From Sabulitectum sp964571965 (GTDB lineage: Bacteria; Fermentibacterota; Fermentibacteria; Fermentibacterales; JCC-6): a DNA stretch of 7,807 nucleotides. The notes below the pieces were generated by a model. It did not search any database. It was not told the origin of the DNA and was given only the letters and a program-made list of their open reading frames with translations. Position numbers and translations under genes: made by a program. Shown here one piece after another: positions 1 through 7,200 of the stretch (the stretch's first letter is position 1; every line of letters starts with the position of its first letter). The DNA is taken from contig CAZNFQ010000095.1 in the NCBI GenBank assembly GCA_964571965.1, positions 1 to 7,807 on the forward strand, written 5' to 3'.

Positions 1-1754
1 TTGCCACCGGGGGCCCCTGGTGCGGGATCGGGATTCCCGTGGCAACCTCCCAGGCCCTGGGGAACTCCCCACTCCCACTGGGGATCGGCAGTCCAGCCGG
101 GGTCCGTGTCCATGTTCCAGCTGTATATGATTCCGGCTTCTCCCACCACGAGCACCACGGAAGAGGTTGTATTTCCCATGCCCGTGCTCTCATTAACGAA
201 ATCCACCTCGGCGGTGTAGACCCCCAGAGGCAGAGACTCCGCTTCAGGGGTTACTGATGCTGATATCTGAACCTGTTCACCTGGATCAATGGTTCCGGAA
301 AGTGGTCCTGAGAGTTCAAGCCAGGAAACGGACTCAGGTGTGACGGAGTACTGTGCCGGGGTCCCCCCCATGAATGACAGGTCCCAGGAGAGGGAGGAGG
401 GTTCGAAGGGTCCACCCAAATCACCCTGGAAAACCATATCCCCCGGAGGAGTAACATGAATGCCTGCGTTGAAACCCAGAAGTTTCAGGCAGAAATTGGC
501 AGTTCCGGGATAGGGATTGTCCGGCCATGTGTACAGGTCGTGCCAGGAGCCATCGTAATAATAGCTCTCACCCGCTGAGGCCGCAGACTCCACGATAACC
601 CTCATTGAAGCACCGAGGAGAACGGGTACTTCAGCGGTTCTGTCAAAGGGATAGCCCCCCTGGGAGAACTCCATGACGAAATAGACGCTGTCGCCCTGGG
701 AAACGTCGAAGGGCTCTGTGAGTTCCACCGTATGGAAACCTCTGTACCCTATCGTGCCGTTCATGCCCGTTATGAAACCGGAGGGAACCCCGCCCTGGAA
801 ACTTTCATATAGCGAGGCGGTGTATTCAACCGTATCTGCGGCAGTGAAGAATGATATGGACGAAATGTAATGGTCTCCGGATGCCTGGAAGGCGTTCATG
901 ATCTTCTGCGGCGATTGGAAGGTATCCCTCCAGCCATGATAGTCATGATAATAAACCTTCTGATACTCCATGTATTCCGTTCCGGTAAAGGACACGGCAC
1001 CCATGAAGGGTTCTCTGCCGCACCACTTATCCCAGTAGCTTATGTAGAAAAACCCGTCCAGGCCCCAGTTCTCGCCCCAGCTGTTCTTGCAGAGCCAGGC
1101 ACCGGGCTCCGGAGCCTGAGTGATCATGCTGTCATCCCATCCGATGATGGCCACCGAGTGATTGGGCAGCTCGGATGAGGAAGGAGGCTGATACTGAATG
1201 TTATTTTGAAAATAGGCGCTGTTGACGCAATAACATGTTGCCAGGGCGCCATGGGTCATTATGGCTTCCTTTATCCTGTCCAATGAGGCAAAGTCGTCTC
1301 CGCAGAGGTGCCATTCCACGTCCGTGGGATAGTAACGGTGGTACTCCGGGGAATCAAGTGCAGGAGGTGTTTCGTAGGACTGGCCGTCGATCTCTCTTAC
1401 TGCACCGTCTCCTCTGGAGAGATAGGCTGTGGTCACCAGGTAGTCGCCTCCCTGGTGAGGGGTAAGACCTCCGCTTCCCGATGGAGGATCCATATCTGCG
1501 TTGTACCAGTTGTTGAACCCGTTCCACCAGTCCAGATGGTATTCGGCGAGGGCGGGTTCACCTGCTTCTCCCATGTCCTCCCAGACACCGGTCATCAGAA
1601 GATTAGACTCGATGGAAGCCATGGTTCCGTGGGTCCAGCAGGTTCCTCCCTGCTGACTTTTTACTGATGTCACATAATTTTCTCCGGCAACATCGCGGAG
1701 ATCGAACTCCGACGGAAGCTGAAGGAGAACAGCTGCTATGAATATCGGAATCAT
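1..1754 (-). CDS. Secreted C1A (papain-like) cysteine peptidase with lectin-like and Ig-like domains; 3' end cut by window
   Basis: Seen: 584 codons open from ATG 1754 to the window edge without a stop. Residues 1-14 are a short hydrophobic export signal (IPIFIAAVLLQLP) running straight into the peptidase domain (EFDLRDV, 16-22), so there is no room for a papain-type propeptide. The catalytic set is readable: Gln34 or Gln35, Cys39 in GGTCWTHG, His199 in PNHSVAIIGWDD, Asn224 in CKNSWGENWG. Residues about 265-425 fit the lectin-like domain often joined to bacterial C1 peptidases (YHDYHGW start, NFCLKLL end). Residues about 430-540 fit a BACON/Ig-like module (GGPFEPSSLSW, GTIDPGEQV). A further domain begins at about 543 (SWNMDTDPGW, GNPDP) and is truncated. 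Inferred role: extracellular or surface breakdown of proteins or glycoproteins; substrate unknown. No other in-frame start exists below an upstream TAA. A C-terminal sorting domain may lie outside the window. Confidence 0.92.
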   Translation of the reverse strand, partial: MIPIFIAAVLLQLPSEFDLRDVAGENYVTSVKSQQGGTCWTHGTMASIESNLLMTGVWEDMGEAGEPALAEYHLDWWNGFNNWYNADMDPPSGSGGLTPHQGGDYLVTTAYLSRGDGAVREIDGQSYETPPALDSPEYHRYYPTDVEWHLCGDDFASLDRIKEAIMTHGALATCYCVNSAYFQNNIQYQPPSSSELPNHSVAIIGWDDSMITQAPEPGAWLCKNSWGENWGLDGFFYISYWDKWCGREPFMGAVSFTGTEYMEYQKVYYHDYHGWRDTFQSPQKIMNAFQASGDHYISSISFFTAADTVEYTASLYESFQGGVPSGFITGMNGTIGYRGFHTVELTEPFDVSQGDSVYFVMEFSQGGYPFDRTAEVPVLLGASMRVIVESAASAGESYYYDGSWHDLYTWPDNPYPGTANFCLKLLGFNAGIHVTPPGDMVFQGDLGGPFEPSSLSWDLSFMGGTPAQYSVTPESVSWLELSGPLSGTIDPGEQVQISASVTPEAESLPLGVYTAEVDFVNESTGMGNTTSSVVLVVGEAGIIYSWNMDTDPGWTADPQWEWGVPQGLGGCHGNPDPAPGAPGG

Positions 1755-1758
1755 CGCT

Positions 1759-1764
1759 ACCTCC
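1759..1764 (-). promoter_or_regulatory. Shine-Dalgarno of the C1A peptidase gene
   Basis: On the minus strand GGAGGT precedes ATG 1754 by four bases (AGCG). It supports this start, which is also the only in-frame start codon downstream of the TAA at 1794-1796. Confidence 0.8.
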
Positions 1765-1773
1765 GGTTTGCTG

Positions 1774-1809
1774 TTTGCAGGGAAATCACTTGTTTATATA
1801 CTACAGTTA
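1774..1809 (+). promoter_or_regulatory. Candidate sigma-70 promoter placing +1 on the glycosyltransferase ATG (leaderless)
   Basis: TTTGCA (1774-1779, 4 of 6 to TTGACA), a 17-bp spacer, and TATACT (1797-1802, 5 of 6 to TATAAT). Counting the last base of the -10 box as -7 puts +1 at 1809, the A of the start codon. There is no purine-rich Shine-Dalgarno in the 25 bases before this ATG, unlike the peptidase, rhodanese and CotH genes here. The promoter reading is inference from consensus. In FCB bacteria the housekeeping sigma factor may prefer a different consensus, which lowers confidence. Confidence 0.4.
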
Positions 1810-2771
1810 TGAAGCTGCTGGTAGCCATTCCCGCCCTGAACGAAGAGGTCACCATAAAACAGGTGATTTCCGCTGTTCCGCATGAAATCCACTCTCTATC
1901 TGTAGATGTGCTTGTGGTTAACGATGGTTCCACCGACTCTACGAAGACCTTTGCGGAACAGGCAGGGGCTTCTGTGATCAGTCACGGTTCCACCATGGGT
2001 CTGGGCACGGTTTTTCGGACCATGGTAAGCTATGCCAGGGAAAACGGTTACCACTTCATGGTCACCATCGACGCAGACGGCCAGTTCGATCCTCATCACA
2101 TTCATCTTCTGCTGAAACCGGTACTGGACAACTCAGCTGATCTGGCCACTGCAAGCAGGTTCAGGGACCCGGGGCTTACCCCGGAAATGCCCCTTCTCAA
2201 AAAATGGGGAAATGCCAGGGTGGCCAAACTGGTGAGCAGCCTTTCAGGGCTGGATCTGAAGGATGCAACCTGCGGCTTCAGGGCATACGGTCCCAGAGCT
2301 CTGGACAGGGTCTCATGCTTCAGCAGGTTCACCTATACCCAGGAAGTTCTTATAGACCTGGCAAGAAAAGGTCTGCGAATAACAGAGGTGCCCCTTCCCG
2401 TTAAAGGAGAAAGGGAACACGGCAAATCAAGAATAGCCTCAAGTCTCTGGAGATACGCCCACCTCTCCCTTGAGGCCATGTATTCCGTTGCCCACGGCCA
2501 CTCACCCTGGAGATTTTACGGCAAACCTGCTTTCATTCTCATACTGGCAGGAGCTTCTCTGGACCTGTTCGTTCTCGTGAGATGGCTCACAATAGGCAGG
2601 ATCACTCCATATACCGCCTTCGGAATAGGCGGGTTATTCCTCATCACCTTTGGAATCCTTCTGCTGCTCTTCGCCTCCGTAGCGGACATTTCCGCCGCGA
2701 ACAGGAAAATGCTGGAGGAGATAACCGCTTTTGAAACAAGAAAAACCAGAAAGGCAGCTGAAGATGTCTAA
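1809..2771 (+). CDS. GT2 family glycosyltransferase, polyprenyl-phosphate (DPM1/GtrB-like) type, with two C-terminal membrane helices
   Basis: A 320-residue protein with a GT-A catalytic domain at about 1-230. The N-terminus LLVAIPALNEE is the usual GT2 beginning, followed by VVNDGSTDST (36-45, nucleotide-sugar binding) and the DADGQFDP metal-binding segment (88-95; Asp88 and Asp90 as DXD). DATCGFRAY (152-160) and GEREHGKSR (200-208) are typical of the dolichol/undecaprenyl-phosphate sugar transferases. Two hydrophobic helices, about 240-262 and 270-293, precede a charged cytosolic tail. Family knowledge: such enzymes move a sugar from a UDP- or GDP-donor to a polyprenyl phosphate at the inner membrane, for later use in the envelope. 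Donor sugar and acceptor cannot be read here. It is the first gene of a plus-strand run and overlaps the next gene by 8 nt. ATG 1809 is the only reasonable start. Confidence 0.93.
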   Translation: MKLLVAIPALNEEVTIKQVISAVPHEIHSLSVDVLVVNDGSTDSTKTFAEQAGASVISHGSTMGLGTVFRTMVSYARENGYHFMVTIDADGQFDPHHIHLLLKPVLDNSADLATASRFRDPGLTPEMPLLKKWGNARVAKLVSSLSGLDLKDATCGFRAYGPRALDRVSCFSRFTYTQEVLIDLARKGLRITEVPLPVKGEREHGKSRIASSLWRYAHLSLEAMYSVAHGHSPWRFYGKPAFILILAGASLDLFVLVRWLTIGRITPYTAFGIGGLFLITFGILLLLFASVADISAANRKMLEEITAFETRKTRKAAEDV

Positions 2772-3054
2772 CTCCTGGGATTCCACCGTTAACACCGACG
2801 CATATCTCAGAACACTGGAGAGAGCTCTGAAATTCGCTACTGAAAGAGGTTACGTACTGAACCCGGACAATGAACGGGTGGAGAAGGTCATCGGCCTGAT
2901 GACAATGAATCATTCTGCCGCGGGAGATTTCTTCTGCCCGTGCAAACAGAGCCATCCCCTGGATACCGTAAAAGACGTGGTCTGCCCCTGCCCGGAGCTT
3001 TCCGAGGAAGTTGCCGCTGAAGGATGCTGTTTCTGCAGGCTATTCTTTGCCTGA
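2764..3054 (+). CDS. Ferredoxin:thioredoxin reductase catalytic-chain-like Fe-S protein
   Basis: A 96-residue protein with the cysteine pattern of the FTR catalytic (beta) chain: CPC at 58-60, CPC at 74-76, and CFC at 89-91 followed by RLF. By analogy Cys60 and Cys91 would be the redox disulfide, and Cys58, 74, 76 and 89 the ligands of a [4Fe-4S] cluster. The N-terminal helix ending GYVLNPD (30-35) also fits. Family knowledge: FTR uses reduced ferredoxin to reduce thioredoxin-like disulfides in the cytosol. The usual CHC is CFC here, and an extra Cys88 gives GCCFC. No variable chain, ferredoxin or thioredoxin gene is visible nearby. ATG 2764 overlaps the glycosyltransferase stop by 8 nt, suggesting translational coupling. 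An in-frame TTG at 2731 behind GGAGGAG (2714-2720) would add 11 residues, but the family's N-terminus favours 2764. Confidence 0.85.
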   Translation: MSNSWDSTVNTDAYLRTLERALKFATERGYVLNPDNERVEKVIGLMTMNHSAAGDFFCPCKQSHPLDTVKDVVCPCPELSEEVAAEGCCFCRLFFA

Positions 3055-3064
3055 TATCTTCCAT

Positions 3065-3070
3065 AGGAGG
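3065..3070 (+). promoter_or_regulatory. Shine-Dalgarno of the rhodanese gene
   Basis: A perfect AGGAGG five bases before ATG 3076, in the 21-bp gap after the Fe-S protein stop. It fixes the rhodanese start. Confidence 0.85.
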
Positions 3071-3075
3071 GCTGA

Positions 3076-3423
3076 ATGATCTACGCGGTTCCGGCGGTGA
3101 TCATAATCTACATGGTATTAAGAATACTGGCATCAAGACCGGACGTTTCACCGGAGAAGGTGGACGAACTCCTTGCAGATGGAGGGATACTCGTTGACGT
3201 GAGAACCGTCTCCGAGTTCAGAGGAGGCCATGTGAAAGGGTCTTTTAGCATGCCTTTGGACAGTCTTCCAGAAGGCATCAGCAAACTGGACATCTTACCG
3301 GAAACTCCCATAATTCTCTGCTGTGCCAGCGGAGTCCGTTCCGGAAAGGCACAAAAGATACTCAGAAAAGCAGGCTATTCCCGGGTTTTCAACGCAGGTT
3401 CCGTACGTTCGCTGAACAGATGA
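3076..3423 (+). CDS. Membrane-anchored single-domain rhodanese (sulfurtransferase-like)
   Basis: A 115-residue protein. Residues 2-18 form one hydrophobic helix (AVPAVIIIYMVL). Residues about 24-115 are a rhodanese domain: LVDVRTVSEFRGGHVKGS (39-56) is the conserved DVR..EF..GH.. segment, and CCASGVRSG (82-90) holds the active-site loop with Cys83 as the predicted persulfide-forming residue. The end (VFNAGSV) fits the family. Arg16 and Arg21 just after the helix, with no charge before it, suggest by the positive-inside rule that the rhodanese domain faces the cytosol; an export signal is the alternative. Family knowledge: rhodaneses carry sulfane sulfur as a cysteine persulfide from thiosulfate or other donors to acceptors. 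Coming right after the FTR-like protein, it could exchange sulfur or reducing equivalents with it (inference). Last gene of the plus-strand run. Confidence 0.9.
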   Translation: MIYAVPAVIIIYMVLRILASRPDVSPEKVDELLADGGILVDVRTVSEFRGGHVKGSFSMPLDSLPEGISKLDILPETPIILCCASGVRSGKAQKILRKAGYSRVFNAGSVRSLNR

Positions 3424-3429
3424 AGAGAT

Positions 3430-4239
3430 CTAGAAGTAAGACCTGAGAGACTTCAGATTCCCCAGAACAATGAATGGAACAGCGGCTCTTTTTTTAAGTT
3501 TGCAGAAAAAAGAGAGAGGCTTGAAGGGTTCGATGTCTTCAGAGAGAACAGCTTCCCTCCCGGAAGACCTCGAAACTATGTGTCCCCGGGGATCCGATAT
3601 CACCGTATGCCCATCCCAGTAGAGACTCCCCTCTCTTCCATACCTGTTTGCGGTGATTATCCAGGAATCATATAAATGCGCATTACATCTGGCCATGAAC
3701 CAGTTCTCGTCTCTGTCATCGGCCAGGCTGAGTATTACAAGGTCCTGGCTGCTTTTCATGAGGATATTGATGACTGAAAGGGAAGCGGCATCGGAACATA
3801 TCACCATGGCCGTTCTCAAGCCGTTGATCTCCGTAAAGGTTACCGGGATTTCCCCCGGCATGTACCCTGCTTCGGTTTCAGCCTGCTTGAGATTCCTTTT
3901 CCTGTGAACCGCTTTTATCTGTCCCAGGTTATCAATGAGAACCTGGGAATTGTACATTGTGTTTTCTGAAAGCTCCGAAAAACCGAAACACACATGAATG
4001 CGGTTGTCCCTTGCAGCGTTCATCACCCGGGAAAGTGTTCCTTCATTCAGGGGAAGGGAGATACTTCTGTGATACTCGGCCATCTCCCCGGGATTGTACA
4101 GACCGGTAACCATTTCACCGAAAACCACAAGATCCGTTCCAGGAAAATCCTGCGTCACCCGGCTGACGGTCTCGGCAATGTTTGACAGATTTACTGAAGG
4201 ATTGCTGCTGCACCTCAGGGTAACGGCGGCAGCTTTCAC
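3430..4239 (-). CDS. Carbon-nitrogen hydrolase (nitrilase superfamily), substrate unknown
   Basis: A 269-residue protein from GTG 4239. The Glu-Lys-Cys triad is visible: Glu42 in VVFGEMVTG, Lys114 in HRKRNL, Cys148 in AMVICSDAAS. The later ITANRYG (about 195-201) and DGHTVISDPRGHIV (about 209-222) segments are also typical. Length and triad spacing match ordinary soluble nitrilase-fold amidases. There are no membrane segments, so it is not apolipoprotein N-acyltransferase. Family knowledge: members hydrolyse amides, nitriles or N-carbamoyl groups through a thioester on the Cys; the substrate cannot be told here. An ATG at 4332 would add 31 residues and overlap the CotH gene by 97 nt. GTG 4239 instead gives a 4-nt GTGA overlap with the CotH stop and begins at KAAAVTLRC, the usual first beta strand, so I chose it. 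The unusual C-S-D after the catalytic Cys lacks the common aromatic residue. Confidence 0.88.
   Translation of the reverse strand: MKAAAVTLRCSSNPSVNLSNIAETVSRVTQDFPGTDLVVFGEMVTGLYNPGEMAEYHRSISLPLNEGTLSRVMNAARDNRIHVCFGFSELSENTMYNSQVLIDNLGQIKAVHRKRNLKQAETEAGYMPGEIPVTFTEINGLRTAMVICSDAASLSVINILMKSSQDLVILSLADDRDENWFMARCNAHLYDSWIITANRYGREGSLYWDGHTVISDPRGHIVSRSSGREAVLSEDIEPFKPLSFFCKLKKRAAVPFIVLGNLKSLRSYF
3486..3514. repeat. AT-rich inverted repeat inside the 3' end of the hydrolase gene
   Basis: CTCTTTTTT (3486-3494) and AAAAAAGAG (3506-3514) form a perfect 9-bp stem around an 11-base loop. It lies 63 bp past the rhodanese stop and just inside the end of the oppositely oriented hydrolase gene, where it encodes the Phe/Lys-rich tail. 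It could slow transcription arriving from the rhodanese side, but lacks the GC-rich stem and separate U tract of a standard terminator. Confidence 0.35.
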
Positions 4240-7200
4240 CGAAGAATCGTAACCTTTGCCGATGAAGGGGTCTGACCTGAACATCGGGCGAAGACTATGT
4301 AAACGCCGCAGGGTAGGGTTTCTGTATTCCATGTGAACGAATTCTCACCGGGATCGAGATAGCCATTGAACACGGTGTGAATCCTTCTGCCGGCCAGGTC
4401 GTAGACAAAAACCTCCGTGCTGCCGCCACCTGTTGAGAGATCGATGGTAACCTGGCCGCTGGAACAAGGGTTCGGTCTGGGCTGGCCAAGGACCACCGGC
4501 GTGGAGTAGAGGGTTCCGTTGCTGTATCCCGGCGTCGGGGTTTCCAGCATGCGCCACTCTCCGCCATCGGGGAACCTGCCGAAGGAAACATCCACCGGCT
4601 GCTCCTGGAAGGATACCTCTTCAATCAACGAGATGTAGGGTATTTCACCCTGGCCTGGAACTCTTCGTCCCAGGCTGAATCCGTCTCCTGAGGCTGAGAG
4701 TCTGAAGGGAAGATGGGTGCCGCTCTTCCAGCCGTCGCCGTCTGCCCAGAACAGCAGGAATCCCCCTGCGGGGATCATGGTGCCCCTGGGCACGGACCAT
4801 GGCTGGGCTCCGGTGGAGTCTGAACCGAAGAAAACAAGAACTCCCGCGTCGAGATCGTATCCGTTACCGTTGTAAAGCTCTATCCAGTCAGAGGATCTTC
4901 CCCAGTCGTCGAAAATCACGGTATCGTTCTTCGCCATGATCTCATTAACGAAAAGCCGGTTCATCACCGTGGGATAAAAGTGGGGGCCCATGTCCCTCCT
5001 GGATCCGTCGGGATCGTTCATGTCCGGATCACCCGAATCGATACAGGGAGAATCGTACAGGGGGTATCCGTTCTCATCCAGATGCGGGCTGCCGAATATG
5101 TTTCCCGTTCCGGGGATCACCGTGCCGTCTGAAATAGACCAGGTTACATTGCCTGTTCCATTTTCCACGATGACGTTCTCTTCGCAATCCACGAAAACAG
5201 AATTGGACATATCCGCGATTCCCCCGCCCATACCTGATGTTTTCTCGTAAACGTAGAGACCTTTCTCACAGTTATCCAGAAGCACATTCGACGCATCCGC
5301 AGAAGCGCCGTCTTTCACGGCAATACCGATGGGACAGTCAGCAACCGTGGAGTTCAAGATGGTAACCACTGTTCCGGAAGCGCTTCCTCCGGTGGGGGCG
5401 CCGATGGAAAATCCCTTGTCCGTGGAAGCTGAAACTGCTGTGTTCATGATCGTAACCGTGGAGGCGTTCATATCGATGCAGTCGCCATCGATGTTGTTCA
5501 CCGTACAGTTATCCACCGTGAACTGGCCCTCTGTGCAGAGATGGAATTCAATTCCGTCAAGGCTTCCGGCCACAGGATCGGTAAGATCCGTGAAGAGGGA
5601 ATTCGAAACATATGCACCCGAGCCCTGCTCCATGAAGAAGAGCTCACCGTTGTTCCCCGTGAAGCGGCAGCTGTCTATGAGTACGGTACCGTAATGAAGT
5701 TTTACGCAGCTCCAGTTGTTCCTGAAGGTGCTGTTCGTCAATTCAACTTCGGAAGAATGTCCAACCAGCGCCGCAAAATCAGTGCCCGGAGAATCCGCAT
5801 AACCCCGTGATCCGGAAACGACGGTGTAGTTCATTTGAACGGTGCCGCCCATGAGCCTTATGCCTCTCCATCCTTCAAGGGAGCTCTCGGCAATAATGTA
5901 GATTGAATCACCGGGAGCTCCATTAAGATGAATGTCTCCGCTGCAGTTCACAGCTCCATCGGAACTGACCATTATCGTTACTCCGGATTCGCACTGGAGG
6001 ACACCTCCTTCGGGTATTGTCACCTCACCTGTTATGTAATAGGGGGAAAGGGCTTTGTAGAGTTTTGTCTCCATACCCAGAACACCGTTGAGTTCAACGG
6101 GCTCCACAACCCTGAAGGGGTTGTACCTGTCTGTGGCTTCCGTTCTGCGCCAGCCGGCCTGTTTCTCCGTCTCCACAGTCCACCAGTATTCACCGGGCGG
6201 AAGCTGGGGGATGGTGAAGGAGGTATCCTCAATGGCTTCATACATGGCCAGAGTATCTGAGTCAGTTCCAAGGCTGTCCCTTAACACAACTGTATATGAC
6301 GCAGGGTTGCCGGAAGGATCCTGGGTAGCGGACCAGCTGATCTGAAGACTGTCTGCGGTGAGGGAATCCGAACGATTCGACCTGAATGGGAAGTACTTGT
6401 ACTGAAACTGCACCTCAAGATCGGTCTGCCTTGAGTTCCTGTTATCCTGAAGCTCTGTCAGGGCAGCCTGAAATTCTTCATAATCCGGTGCGCCGTATGT
6501 GTCGTCCTCCACCGCCTGTTGAAGTACTGTCTGAAGTGAGTCACACCAGAATGCCAGTTTCTCTTCGGTGAGATAGCTGTTGAAGATAACCGATACCGAA
6601 TCCTGGAAGGCATGGCGGAACTCTGGAACCACAAGGGTCCTGGCATGTATGGGATTATCATACCAGTTCAGGTTGGTGCAGCCTCCGTATGAGATCCCCA
6701 GATTGTCGGATAATATCTTGTCCACATCCCATGGAAGCATCACCCACCGGCCGTTATCCTGAACATCGTGGAAGAGATAGTAGTTGTGGTAGTAGGTGCT
6801 GTTGTTGGCAAATGCGGCATTTATGGCCAGCATTCTGATAAGACCCCTGGATCCGTACATCTCGAATGAGGTATCCATGAACTGAAGAAACTGGCTTTCA
6901 GGACAGTATTCAATACCCTGAATCAGTTCCACAAGGTCAAGCATGCCGGGTCCGCTTCCGATCTTCTTCGACCACACGGAATCCACATCGTCGTGAATGC
7001 TGGCACAGGCGCCGTCCACCGCGGCTTTGTACAGGTTCCCCGCGGGGTCTATACCGTATCTTTCCAGAAAGGATTCATTTACAGGCTCGAGAAGCATAAA
7101 AAGGCCTCTGTAGTCGCCGTTCACGTTAAGCCTTGCATGGGAGACCCCGAACACTGGAAAACCCATCTCGGTCAAGACCCGGGAAAACAGCCAGCTGCGC

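Noticed and set aside
870..1178. Plus-strand 102-residue open frame (and overlapping ones at 1235-1667) opposite the peptidase gene
   Set aside because: Antisense shadows: the minus-strand frame encodes a full peptidase with catalytic residues, while these products have no recognisable motif or Shine-Dalgarno.
1793..1821. Divergent minus-strand promoter for the peptidase (TATAAA at 1798-1793)
   Set aside because: The -10-like box exists, but the hexamer 17 bp upstream (CCAGCA) is a poor -35, so it cannot be separated from chance in an AT-rich gap.
2731..2763. TTG start for the FTR-like protein behind GGAGGAG at 2714-2720
   Set aside because: It would add an unusual Lys/Glu-rich 11-residue leader and a 41-nt overlap. 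ATG 2764 matches the expected N-terminal length. It remains a secondary possibility.
3489..3495. T7 tract on the plus strand as a rho-independent terminator for the rhodanese run
   Set aside because: No GC-rich stem precedes it. The run is itself part of an AT-rich inverted repeat and codes for Lys codons of the hydrolase on the other strand.
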